Below, in pieces: positions 52,654-61,702 of a DNA stretch of 64,000 bases (within the stretch, counting starts at the first letter, position 1; each line of letters starts with the position of its first letter). The notes beneath the pieces are model-generated. The model saw nothing but the letters and a program-made list of their open reading frames with translations, did no database searches and was not told the origin of the DNA. The stretch lies in the NCBI GenBank assembly GCA_015491895.1, contig WFVA01000063.1:58323-122322 (forward strand), written 5' to 3'. Source of the DNA: Albidovulum sp. (GTDB lineage Bacteria > Pseudomonadota > Alphaproteobacteria > Rhodobacterales > Rhodobacteraceae). The translations under genes were made by a program, and so were the position numbers.

Positions 52654-54591
52654 ATGTCGATGGCATCAAACCCGACCATCAGCGAAACGGAGAAACTCAC
52701 CCGGGCCGGGCTCAATCTGATCGGCCAGGCGCTTTCGATCTATGATCGCAACCTGCGGCTCGTCAATGCCAACCGCCGCTTTCAGGAGATGTTCGCCCTG
52801 CCGGAGCGTTTCTGCGCGCCAGGCGCATCCTTCGAGGAAACCATCCGCTATCTGGCCCAGCGCGGCGAATATGGCGAGATCGCGGATGTGGATGGCTTCG
52901 TGCGCGATCGCGTGCGCCAGGCGCGTGCCTTCGAGCCCCATTACATGGAACGCACCCGCGCCAACGGGCGCACCATCAGCGTGGAAGGCAGCCCGCTTCC
53001 GCAGGGCGGCTGGGTGGCCGTCTATACGGATATCACGGCGATCAAGGAGCAGGAGGCGCTGTTGCGAGCGCGCTCGGAAGAGCTTTCCGATCAGCTTCTC
53101 GCCCATGCCGAACGGCTGGCACAGACCAACCGCTCGCTCGCCGCCACCAATGCCGCGCTCGAAGAGGCCAAGCATCAGCTCACCGAGATGGAAGCGCGCA
53201 TCCGCATGACAACCGAGATGATGCCCGCCCATATCGCCCATGTGGATACGGACGGCTATTATACCTACTCCAACCAGCGCCTGCCGCTGATCATGCCCGC
53301 CCGCCCCGCCGAGATCACCGGCATGCACATCCGCGAGGCCCTCGGCGAAAGCGCATTCGCAAGGATCAGGCCACATCTCGAAAAGGCCTGCCGGGGCGAG
53401 GCGAGCGTTTTCGAATTCACGGATGAGGAATCGCAAAAGCGCATCCGCACCGCCTTCACCCCGGACATGCGCGATGGCGAAATCCGCGGGATCTACATTC
53501 TCTCGATGGACATCACCGAGGAAACCCAGGCCCGCGCTGCCCTGATGCAGACGCGAAAGCGCGAACTTGCCGCCCAGCTCACCAGCGGCCTGGCCCATGA
53601 TTTCGCCAATCTCCTTACCATCATCCTCGGCATGCAGAGCCGCCTCGCGCGCATGGATCTGCCCGAAGAGGCCACATCGCTGATCGATGCCACACGCCGC
53701 GCGGCGCAGCGGGGCGGCGCGCTCCTGGATCGGATCGCCGCCATCTCGGGGCCGCGCAGGATCAGGCCGGAGCCGGTTGTCATCGCGGATTTCCTCGAGG
53801 AGCTGCGCACCATCACCTCCCCCACCCTGCCCGAAACCATCAGGCTCGAAATCGCGGATTTCGGCCCCGCGCGCCCGGTGCTGCTCGATCCCGGCACCTT
53901 GCAGGATTCGCTGCTCAATCTGATCCTGAACGCCAGGGATGCCATCGGCAGCGAAGCCGGCACGATCCGGCTCGAAGCCCGGGCGGTGCGCGATACATGG
54001 CTCGAATTCACGGTAACGGATACCGGCCCCGGCTTCAGCGAAGAGGCGCTCGCACATGCGCTCGATCCCTTCTTCACCACCAAGGGCGGCGAGGGCTCGG
54101 GGCTCGGGCTCTCGATGGTCTATGATCTGACGAAGCTCGCCGGCGGGCAGATCATGCTTGCCAACCGGCCTGCCGGGGGGGCGATTGTCACCCTGCGCCT
54201 GCCGCTGCGCCATGCCGCCGAAAAGGCACGTTCGAGGATGATCCTCCTGGTGGAGGATTCCCCCGATCTGCGCCGGTCCCTGCGCGAGATGCTGACGGCC
54301 ATGGGCCATCGCGTGGTGGAGGCCGCCAGCGGCGAGGAGGGGCTTGCGCTCGCCACCCTGCCGGAAGTGGATTTCATCCTCTCCGACATGAGCCTTCAGG
54401 GCGAAATGGGCGGCGACGCAATGCTTGACCGCCTGCGCGAGATGGGCCACACCACCCCCGCCTGCCTGATGACATCCCTCCCCGCCAGCGATCCCCGCCG
54501 GCAGGCGGCCGCGACCCGCTATCCGCTGCTGGCCAAGCCGGTATCGGCCGGGGAGATCGAAGCCGTTCTGGCGCTGGAGCCCGAAAGATGA
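52654..54591 (+). CDS. PAS-domain hybrid sensor histidine kinase
   Basis: A 645-residue soluble hybrid kinase without transmembrane segments. An N-terminal PAS domain (residues ~20-130, beginning AGLNLIGQALSIYDRNLRLV) is followed by a coiled coil (LLRARSEELSDQLLAHAERL), a second PAS (~190-300), and a histidine phosphoacceptor domain with His315 in GLAHDFANLLTIILGM. The ATPase has N-box LILNARDAIG, DTGPGF and GSGLGLSMVYDL. The C-terminal receiver has Asp578 (DFILSDMSL). HDFANLL differs by one residue from the usual HDFNNLL. The gene overlaps the response-regulator gene as ATGA. Similar PAS hybrid kinases (FlhS, AfdS types) control C1-compound oxidation in relatives; formate sensing is only inferred. 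Confidence 0.92.
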   Translation: MSMASNPTISETEKLTRAGLNLIGQALSIYDRNLRLVNANRRFQEMFALPERFCAPGASFEETIRYLAQRGEYGEIADVDGFVRDRVRQARAFEPHYMERTRANGRTISVEGSPLPQGGWVAVYTDITAIKEQEALLRARSEELSDQLLAHAERLAQTNRSLAATNAALEEAKHQLTEMEARIRMTTEMMPAHIAHVDTDGYYTYSNQRLPLIMPARPAEITGMHIREALGESAFARIRPHLEKACRGEASVFEFTDEESQKRIRTAFTPDMRDGEIRGIYILSMDITEETQARAALMQTRKRELAAQLTSGLAHDFANLLTIILGMQSRLARMDLPEEATSLIDATRRAAQRGGALLDRIAAISGPRRIRPEPVVIADFLEELRTITSPTLPETIRLEIADFGPARPVLLDPGTLQDSLLNLILNARDAIGSEAGTIRLEARAVRDTWLEFTVTDTGPGFSEEALAHALDPFFTTKGGEGSGLGLSMVYDLTKLAGGQIMLANRPAGGAIVTLRLPLRHAAEKARSRMILLVEDSPDLRRSLREMLTAMGHRVVEAASGEEGLALATLPEVDFILSDMSLQGEMGGDAMLDRLREMGHTTPACLMTSLPASDPRRQAAATRYPLLAKPVSAGEIEAVLALEPER

Positions 54592-55298
54592 CGCGCACGA
54601 AAAAACCGCTTGTCACCATACTCGATGACGAGCCCGAGATCCGGCTGATGCTGGCCGAAGCCCTCGAGGAGGCGGGCTTTCGCACCCTCGGCTTTTCCCG
54701 CGCCACCGAGTTCGAGGCCGCGCTTCAATCGACGACCCCGGACGTCTGCCTTGTCGATCTCGGCCTCCCCGACAAGGACGGCCTCGCCCTCGTGCATCGC
54801 CTCGCGCTCGAATCGGGCGCCGCGATCATCATCATCTCCGGGCGCGCCCAGGTGCAGGATCGGGTGACGGGGCTCGAGCTTGGCGCGGATGACTATATCA
54901 TCAAGCCCTTCGATCCGGCCGAGGTGGTGGCCCGGGTGCGCGCGCGCCTGAGGAAAAACCGCAGCGCGGAAAAATCATCCGCCAAAGCCCGCTTCAACGG
55001 CTGGACGGCCAATTTCGACAGCTACACCCTGGTGGATGAAGAAGGCCGCGAAACCCCTTTCAGCCATGCCGAGGGCGAAGTGCTGCGCCTCTTTCTGGAA
55101 AGCCCCAAGCGCCTTGTTTCCCGCGCCCGGATGCAGGAAACGCTCGGCAGCGGGGCCGGCGAAAGCTTCGATCGGGCGATGGACGTGCGCATCTCGCGGC
55201 TGCGCACCAAGCTGCGGGAAGATCCGAAAAATCCCCGCCTCATCAAGACGATATACGGCGCGGGCTATATTTTTCTCGGTGATGTCACATGGGATTGA
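54588..55298 (+). CDS. OmpR-type response regulator
   Basis: A 236-residue regulator. The receiver domain spans residues ~8-120, with phosphoacceptor Asp57 (VCLVDLGLPDKDGLALVH), acidic Asp13/Asp14 and Lys106 (YIIKPFDP). An OmpR/PhoB-type winged helix spans ~140-232 (SFDRAMDVRISRLRTKLRED; IKTIYGAGYIFLGDV). Coupled by ATGA to the hybrid kinase and convergent with the formate dehydrogenase gene, 18 bp apart. The kinase's own receiver means the relay may need a separate phosphotransfer step, or the receiver may modulate the kinase. Confidence 0.94.
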   Translation: MTRTKKPLVTILDDEPEIRLMLAEALEEAGFRTLGFSRATEFEAALQSTTPDVCLVDLGLPDKDGLALVHRLALESGAAIIIISGRAQVQDRVTGLELGADDYIIKPFDPAEVVARVRARLRKNRSAEKSSAKARFNGWTANFDSYTLVDEEGRETPFSHAEGEVLRLFLESPKRLVSRARMQETLGSGAGESFDRAMDVRISRLRTKLREDPKNPRLIKTIYGAGYIFLGDVTWD

Positions 55299-55316
55299 AA
55301 AGCCGCCACGCGGCCC

Positions 55317-58091
55317 TCACTCCGCCGCCACCCCGCTTTCCGCCTTCTCGACCCGCACTGCCGCAAACTTGAATTCCGGGATCTTGCCGATCGGATCGAG
55401 GGCCGGGTTCGTCAGGATATTCGCGGCCGCCTCCACATAGGCAAAGGGCACGAAGACCATATCCACCGGCACGGCGCGGTCGGCGCGCGCCATCAGCGTA
55501 ATCGTGCCGCGCCGGGTGGTGAGGCGCACGCGGCCGCCGGGCGCGATGCCAAGGCGCGCCAGCGTGTGCGGGTTGAGCGAGCAGTTCGCCACCGGCTCGA
55601 GCGCATCGAGCACCCGCGCGCGCCGCGTCATGGAGCCGGTATGCCAATGCTCGAGCAGGCGCCCCGTGGTGAGGATCATCGGGTATTCGTCATCCGGTAG
55701 CTCGTCGGGCGGACCGAATTCGGCCGGGGTGAAGCGGGCGCGGCCACCGGGCCGGGGGAAGCCATCGCCGAAAACGACCGGCTGGCCGGGATCCTCGGGC
55801 GAAAGGCTCGGATAGATCACCGATCCCTCCCGCTCGAGGCGCTCCCAGGTGATGTTGTCGAGCGATTTCATCACCCGCTTCATATCGGCGAAGATCTCGC
55901 GCGGATGATCGAAGCGCCAGTCGAGCCCGAGCGCGCACGCCAGATCCACCACGATCCGCCAATCGGCGCGCGCCTCTCCCGGCGGAGCAAGGGCGGCACG
56001 GGCGATCTGCACCTGACGGTTGGTGTTCGTCACCGTGCCATCCTTTTCCACGAAGGCGGCGGCGGGAAGGATCACATCGGCATACATGGCCGTTTCGGTG
56101 AGGAAGATATCCTGCACCACCAGATGCTCGAGCTTCGCCAGTGCCCTGCGCGCGTGATTGAGATCCGGGTCCGACATCGCCGGGTTTTCGCCCAGGATAT
56201 ACATGCCGCGGATATCGCCCGCATGGATCGCGTTCATGATCTCGACAACCGTAAGCCCCGGCTCGGGAGCGATCTCCACCCCGCCCCAGGCCTCGGCGAA
56301 CTGCCGGCGCACCTCTTCATCGGCAACGCTCCTGTAATCGGGCAGGAACATCGGGATCAGCCCTGCATCGGATGCGCCCTGCACGTTGTTCTGGCCGCGC
56401 AGCGGGTGCAGGCCGGTGCCGGGGCGGCCCACCTGCCCGCACATCAGCGCCAGCGAGATGAGGGCGCGGGCATTGTCGGTGCCGTGCACATGCTGGCTCA
56501 CGCCCATCCCCCAGAAGATCATCGCCGCGCGCGCACGCGCGAATTCGCGCGCCACGGTGCGGATGGTCTGCGCATCAATGCCGCAAAGCTCCGCCATCTT
56601 CTCCGGCGGGAAACGGGCGAGATGGGCCTTCCCGGCCTCCCAGTTCTCGGTGAAGGCGGCGATATACTGGCTGTCGCAAAGCCCTTCCTCCACGATAACA
56701 TGCATGATCGAATTCAACAGCGCCACATCCGTGCCGGGGCGGAACTGCAGCATGTGGGTTGCGTGGCGTGCAAGGCTGTGGCCGCGCGGATCCATCACGA
56801 TCAGCTTGCCGCCGCGTTTGGCGAACTGCTTGAAATAGCTGGCCGCCACGGGGTGATTTTCGTTCGGATTGCAGCCGATCACGATCGCCACATCGGCGTT
56901 TTCGATCTCGTTGAAGGTGGCGGTGACGGCCCCCGAGCCGATATTCTCGATCAGCGCCGCCACGGAGGAAGCATGGCAGAGCCGCGTGCAGTGATCCACG
57001 TTGTTGTGGCCGAAACGCTCCCGGATCAGGCGCTGGAAGAGATAGGCCTCCTCATTGGTGCATTTGGCGCTGCCAAAGCCCGCGATCGCCTTGCCGCCGT
57101 GCTTTTCAGCAAGCCCCGCCAGCCCCCGCGCCGCTACTTCGAGCGCCTCTTCCCAGCTTGCCTCGCGAAAATGGGTGAGGGGATCGGCCGGATCCACGTT
57201 TAGCCCCTTTTCGGGCGCATCCTCGCGCCGGATCAGCGGCTTCTTGAGGCGGTGGGGGTGGTGGATGTAATCATGGCCGAAGCGCCCCTTGACGCAGAGG
57301 CGGTTCTGGTTGGCCGGGCCGTCCGCGCCATCCACATACCTGATCTCCCCGCCCTTCACCTTCACCGAGATCTGACAGCCGACGCCGCAGAAGGGGCAGA
57401 TTGTGCGGGTTTCGCTGTCGAAATCGGCGCTGTCGCCATGCTGGCTTTCATCGAGCACGCTTGCTTCCATCAGGGCGCCGGTGGGGCAGGCCTGCACGCA
57501 TTCGCCGCAGGCCACGCAGGTGCTTTCACCCATCGGATCGGAAAAATCGAAGGCGGGCCAGCTGTCATGGCCGCGCCCCTGCATGCCGATCACGTCATTC
57601 ACCTGCACCTCCCGGCAGGCGCGCACGCAAAGCCCGCACTGGATGCAGGCATCGAGATTGACCCGCATCGCCACGTGGCTGGCATCCAGAAGCGGGATGC
57701 GCGCGCGCTCGAGCGGTGGAAAGCGGCTTTCCTCCACCCCCATTTCTTCCGCGATTTCAAGAAGATGCGCCGAGGCATCATGCGGCTTTTGCGGCTGGTC
57801 GGCCATCAGCAGCTCAACGACCATCCGGCGCGCCGCTCTCGCCCGCGCGCTATTGGTGCGCACGATCATCCCTTCCACCGGCTCGCGAATGCAGCTGGCG
57901 GCAAGCGTGCGCTCGCCCTCGATCTCCACCATGCAGGCGCGGCAATTGCCGTCTGGCCGATAGCCCGGCGCGGGCTTGTGGCACAGATGCGGGATCTTCA
58001 GCCCCCGCCCCTGCGCGACCTCCCAGATCGTCTGCCCCGGCTCGGCCTCGACTTCGCGGCCATCAAGCGTGAAACGGATCTTTTCTTGCAT
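55317..58091 (-). CDS. Formate dehydrogenase catalytic subunit (FdhF/FdsA-like)
   Basis: A 924-residue molybdopterin or tungstopterin oxidoreductase oxidising formate to CO2. The N-terminal [2Fe-2S] domain has HLCHKPAPGYRPDGNCRACM, two [4Fe-4S] ferredoxin motifs follow (CIQCGLCVRAC, CVACGECVQACPTG), and the next [4Fe-4S] is CPFCGVGCQ. The metal ligand is Cys372 (DHCTRLCHASSVAAL), in the position of selenocysteine in E. coli FdhF. The start at 58091, with GGGAGG at good distance, is chosen; an ATG one codon earlier is possible. No fdsB/fdsG (NAD-linked) or membrane subunits and no fdhD chaperone gene adjoin, so its electron acceptor is unclear. Confidence 0.92.
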   Translation of the reverse strand: MQEKIRFTLDGREVEAEPGQTIWEVAQGRGLKIPHLCHKPAPGYRPDGNCRACMVEIEGERTLAASCIREPVEGMIVRTNSARARAARRMVVELLMADQPQKPHDASAHLLEIAEEMGVEESRFPPLERARIPLLDASHVAMRVNLDACIQCGLCVRACREVQVNDVIGMQGRGHDSWPAFDFSDPMGESTCVACGECVQACPTGALMEASVLDESQHGDSADFDSETRTICPFCGVGCQISVKVKGGEIRYVDGADGPANQNRLCVKGRFGHDYIHHPHRLKKPLIRREDAPEKGLNVDPADPLTHFREASWEEALEVAARGLAGLAEKHGGKAIAGFGSAKCTNEEAYLFQRLIRERFGHNNVDHCTRLCHASSVAALIENIGSGAVTATFNEIENADVAIVIGCNPNENHPVAASYFKQFAKRGGKLIVMDPRGHSLARHATHMLQFRPGTDVALLNSIMHVIVEEGLCDSQYIAAFTENWEAGKAHLARFPPEKMAELCGIDAQTIRTVAREFARARAAMIFWGMGVSQHVHGTDNARALISLALMCGQVGRPGTGLHPLRGQNNVQGASDAGLIPMFLPDYRSVADEEVRRQFAEAWGGVEIAPEPGLTVVEIMNAIHAGDIRGMYILGENPAMSDPDLNHARRALAKLEHLVVQDIFLTETAMYADVILPAAAFVEKDGTVTNTNRQVQIARAALAPPGEARADWRIVVDLACALGLDWRFDHPREIFADMKRVMKSLDNITWERLEREGSVIYPSLSPEDPGQPVVFGDGFPRPGGRARFTPAEFGPPDELPDDEYPMILTTGRLLEHWHTGSMTRRARVLDALEPVANCSLNPHTLARLGIAPGGRVRLTTRRGTITLMARADRAVPVDMVFVPFAYVEAAANILTNPALDPIGKIPEFKFAAVRVEKAESGVAAE

Positions 58092-58206
58092 CATCTGCCT
58101 CCCGATCAAGGCGATACTATCCTACCAGCGCGAAGCCAATAAGACCATCGGCGACATTCCCCTCCCCCTTTGCGCCAGATGGCGGAGCAAACCGGCAGTT
58201 GCGGGC

Positions 58207-58242
58207 GGGCGAAACGCCCGGACCGAGGCCGTTCCCCGGCCT
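58207..58242. other. Two short hairpins between the propeller gene and the formate dehydrogenase gene
   Basis: GGGCG-AAA-CGCCC (58207-58219) and AGGCCG-TTCCC-CGGCCT (58226-58242), the latter followed on the plus strand by GTTTT. In the direction of the minus-strand genes there is no T-run, so termination of the large gene here is uncertain. Confidence 0.4.
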
Positions 58243-58246
58243 GTTT

Positions 58247-61200
58247 TCAGGGCGAAACAGGTGGCGCCCGGCGCAGAACGCGGCGCGCGGCCACATGGCT
58301 GTTCCGGCGCAGGAGCGCATCGAGATCAGGGGTGTTGAGGCTGGCCTGGGTAAGGGCATCGGTTGTGGATGTGACGATCGCGAGCAGCAGCACCGAATCC
58401 TCGGTGGCGGAAGCCGCAAACCCGTGCGACAGATCCGCGTCGAACACGACGGCCCGCGGCGTGCGTGCATCAATCTCCAGTGCCGGCGAGCGGATGGCGC
58501 TGGCGCTGTCGGCAACCTGCCAGCCCGCGGGCGGCGCGCCGGAGGCGGAAAAGAGCGCCATCACCGCCTGCGCCCAGGCGCCGCCGAGTAAAACGGTCGT
58601 CAGATCGTCCGGCGCATCGTTCAGTTGCAGCAGGAGCACCCGCGCATCGCTCCCCGGCAGGCGCCGCGTGTGGCGGTGATGGATCAGCACATGGACCCTG
58701 AAGGCGCCGGGAGGGTGGCGGGGCGGCGGCGAGGCATCGCGTATGGCCTGCGTGGCGGCATGGAGCGCTGCCTCCGATGGCGATCCGCTGCCCCAGGGCA
58801 AGGGATCGCCTGCCGGCAGAGCATACACATCCGGGCTCTCGGCCGGACCGAGAGCGCGACCGTCCAGAGGATCGAGCGGCGCTGCGGGGATCGGGCTGCG
58901 GCGCATATCGAGATTGTGGAAGCGAAGATATGTCTTGCCGACAGATTTCGGCGCAGCGCTCAAATCCACCTCCCACACACCGCGCGCCTGCAGGGCCGCG
59001 CGCAGAAGGCGCAGATCGCCATCCTTGAAAAACGAAAGATCCTGCACCACGGCCTGGGGCAGACCATTGAGCATCCCGCGCCATTCCCAGGAGGGCATGC
59101 CATCGCCCGCGAAGGTGAGCGCGCCCTTCCAGACGCCGAGCGCATTGCCCACATAGACAATCCCGGAATGATCGGGATCGACAAGCACAGCATAGGCCGG
59201 TGCCCTGGAGCCCGAGGTGCCCGCGCTCGCATCAAGCGGCGTGTTGCGCAGGCCCGTGGGATAGAACTTGCCGGTGCCGTCAAACCACCAGAGGGTGTCC
59301 ATCCTGTCGGCTTCCCTGATTGAACCATCAGCCTGGATTTCGGCCTTGCCCGAGCAGGCAATGTAGAATGAGCCATGCATGCCGCGCCCGCTTTCATGGG
59401 GCGCGATATCTGTCCAGATGCCCACTCGGGGCAGCATGTCGGACGGGCCGTCGGGAATCGCGTCATTCGTGCGTATCTGTTTCTTTTTCCTGGCTTTCTC
59501 ACCAAGCCCGCCGGTGCCGAAATTCGTCACGTCCCAGGCTGAATCGTCACCCTTGAAAAACTGCATTATGGAGCTGCCCGCCAGAACCAGCAGCTTCGCG
59601 CCCCTGAAATTGTTTTTTGGATCGCCCGCGTCAGCCCATTTCACCGCCTTGACGTTGTCGTTGTTGCCCAGCAAGTCCTGATTGTCATTTCGCGGCGCGG
59701 CCCGGGCATCGGTGCCGGTTGGCAGGGTGACCCAGGTGTTGGTGCCGGCGGCGTTCGGATCCCAGTTCTCGCTCAGCCAGATCCTGTTGGTGCCGATCGC
59801 GATCCGCGCATTCCCCGCCGTTGCCGGATCGGGGGTATCGTCGGACCGAAGCCTTTCGCCGCTGATGACGGCCGTGTTCGAATAGAAGCTCGCGCCCGAA
59901 TTCTCGCCGTCCTCGGAATTCTTCTTGTTTTCCTTCTGGTCATCCGTGGTCGTGGCCGGAAGTGCGGGGCGGAAGACGGGCGGCAGGAATTGCCCCCTGT
60001 TCACCGTCCATGTCGCCCTGATGTACTGGCCCACATAGGCCGTGGGATCATGTGGATGATAGGCCACGCCCCCGCCATCGCCCTTGCGCCACAGCTCCCA
60101 GAGCGTATCGCCGATGCGCCTGATGCGGCCGTTGTCCTGGGTGCCGGCGATGCAGGGGCCGTCGGCTGCCGGGTGAGAGGCAAGATAGCCCGGCTCGGCA
60201 ACCGCAAGCCCGGAATTGAGAGCCACTGCCGGATTGCCGGGAGCCCGGCGGAACACGCCGCCGTCGCATCCCACCCAGAGCCCGTTCGAAGCCATGCTCA
60301 GCGCATGCACGTCCGGGTGGATCCCGGAGCCGAAGAATGTCGGGTCACCCGAAGGCGTGCCCTGGTTTGCCGGCGTGAAATCCGCCCTGAAATTGCCGGC
60401 GCTCGGCTCGGAAATGGTCAGCCTGTAGAGGGAGGCATTCCATGATCCGCCATGGCTTATGGCCGCGCCGCCGATGAAGACGGCATCCGCATTCGCCGGA
60501 TCGGTGGCAATCGCCAGATCATAATCCGCCTGCCCGGCCCCGACCGTCACGGTTCCGCTGCTGTCGGTTTCCGGCACGTCGAATATGCCGATTGGCGTAT
60601 TGGCGATCCGATGGGCCGTCTTGTCGGGGTTGATGCGCCAGATCTGGGCCTTGTTGTCGGCCAGACGGCCCAGCACGTAAACCACGCCATTGGCGGCGAG
60701 CGAAAGGCCGAGGCGGCCGCGCGGATGCCTGTCAGGCAGGGCGATTTCTGCAAAGGGGCCGGCAAGGCCGTTTTCGGAAACATGGATATTGGTGCGCGCG
60801 CCGGAGGGATCCATGATCGCCACCCACAGCCGCGCAGGGCGGGCGGGGGCTGTTGATGCGGGCTGCCAGAGCACATCCGTGCAGGATACGCCGCTGTCGG
60901 CATCAAAATCGAAGGGCACCGCGCCGCTCATGCGGGTCCAGTCGGCATTCTCGACGAAGCCTCCGCTGCGGCTGTAGAGGCCGGTGGATGCCGCGGCCAC
61001 GAGGGTCGTGTCGCCGGCGGGATCGAAGGGCGGCGGCTTGGCCGGATCATGGGCAAGGCGGTAAATCCCGGCACCGGCCATGTTTGGCCCTTCGCGCTTC
61101 CACGGATTGGTGCCGATATCGTCCAGCGCATCGGTAACCGTGCCCTCGAGCCGAAGAATCCCCACCCCGCCGTGCTTGCCGCCCGGTGTGGCCGAAAGCC

Positions 61201-61702
61201 AGGGCCGCCCCTCGCCGGTGGCGGCATGAACCACATCGAGATCGGGGTTGTCGGTGCCATTGCCATTCTGACCGAAGCGCACATCAAGGGCACCGATGGT
61301 GAGGGAAAGGGCCTCGCTGCCTGCCGCCGATGCGCCGGAATAGAGGCCCCAGCTGCCGAGCGGACTCCAGCTCTGCCCGGCGTCGGAGGAATACCAGACG
61401 CCGCCATTGGCAGAAGCCGCATAGGCGCGCTGCCCGTCCGGGCTGATCCTGAGATCGCGGATGCGCCCTGCCACCGGCGGCTCGCCCGTGGCCTGCCCCC
61501 TGATCATCGTCGCGGGGCCGATCGGCAGCCAGAGATCGGCATCACTTGCCGAAAGCGCCGCCAGATAGGCCGCACGCGCGGCGAACTGAATCGACATGAA
61601 ATCAGGCGGAGCAAAGACATCGGCAAACATCAGATGCTCATGACGAAGCAGCAGGTGATCGACATCGAAAAAGGTCTCACCGGGCCAGAAATAGCGTGCC
61701 AT
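58247..61702 (-). CDS. Giant BNR/VPS10-like beta-propeller protein of unknown function
   Basis: A 1151-residue protein without signal peptide or membrane segment. RISPDGQRAYAASANGGVWY, YSSDAGQSWSPLGSWG and several later Gly-Val-(Trp/Phe) repeats (NGLWVGCDGGVFRRAP, IVYVGNALGVWKGALT) resemble BNR/Asp-box and VPS10-type propeller blades. Asp-box-like S-x-D-x-G-x-S/T-W appears once clearly. A Lys/Glu/Asn-rich low-complexity stretch (residues ~590-620) splits two propeller-like halves. The last about 160 residues form a separate domain. The N-terminal 80 residues (YFWPGETFFDVDHLLLRHEH) are unlike propellers. It is coupled to the upstream gene by TGATG. No enzyme motif is visible and I do not recognise a family. 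Confidence 0.75.
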   Translation of the reverse strand: MARYFWPGETFFDVDHLLLRHEHLMFADVFAPPDFMSIQFAARAAYLAALSASDADLWLPIGPATMIRGQATGEPPVAGRIRDLRISPDGQRAYAASANGGVWYSSDAGQSWSPLGSWGLYSGASAAGSEALSLTIGALDVRFGQNGNGTDNPDLDVVHAATGEGRPWLSATPGGKHGGVGILRLEGTVTDALDDIGTNPWKREGPNMAGAGIYRLAHDPAKPPPFDPAGDTTLVAAASTGLYSRSGGFVENADWTRMSGAVPFDFDADSGVSCTDVLWQPASTAPARPARLWVAIMDPSGARTNIHVSENGLAGPFAEIALPDRHPRGRLGLSLAANGVVYVLGRLADNKAQIWRINPDKTAHRIANTPIGIFDVPETDSSGTVTVGAGQADYDLAIATDPANADAVFIGGAAISHGGSWNASLYRLTISEPSAGNFRADFTPANQGTPSGDPTFFGSGIHPDVHALSMASNGLWVGCDGGVFRRAPGNPAVALNSGLAVAEPGYLASHPAADGPCIAGTQDNGRIRRIGDTLWELWRKGDGGGVAYHPHDPTAYVGQYIRATWTVNRGQFLPPVFRPALPATTTDDQKENKKNSEDGENSGASFYSNTAVISGERLRSDDTPDPATAGNARIAIGTNRIWLSENWDPNAAGTNTWVTLPTGTDARAAPRNDNQDLLGNNDNVKAVKWADAGDPKNNFRGAKLLVLAGSSIMQFFKGDDSAWDVTNFGTGGLGEKARKKKQIRTNDAIPDGPSDMLPRVGIWTDIAPHESGRGMHGSFYIACSGKAEIQADGSIREADRMDTLWWFDGTGKFYPTGLRNTPLDASAGTSGSRAPAYAVLVDPDHSGIVYVGNALGVWKGALTFAGDGMPSWEWRGMLNGLPQAVVQDLSFFKDGDLRLLRAALQARGVWEVDLSAAPKSVGKTYLRFHNLDMRRSPIPAAPLDPLDGRALGPAESPDVYALPAGDPLPWGSGSPSEAALHAATQAIRDASPPPRHPPGAFRVHVLIHHRHTRRLPGSDARVLLLQLNDAPDDLTTVLLGGAWAQAVMALFSASGAPPAGWQVADSASAIRSPALEIDARTPRAVVFDADLSHGFAASATEDSVLLLAIVTSTTDALTQASLNTPDLDALLRRNSHVAARRVLRRAPPVSP

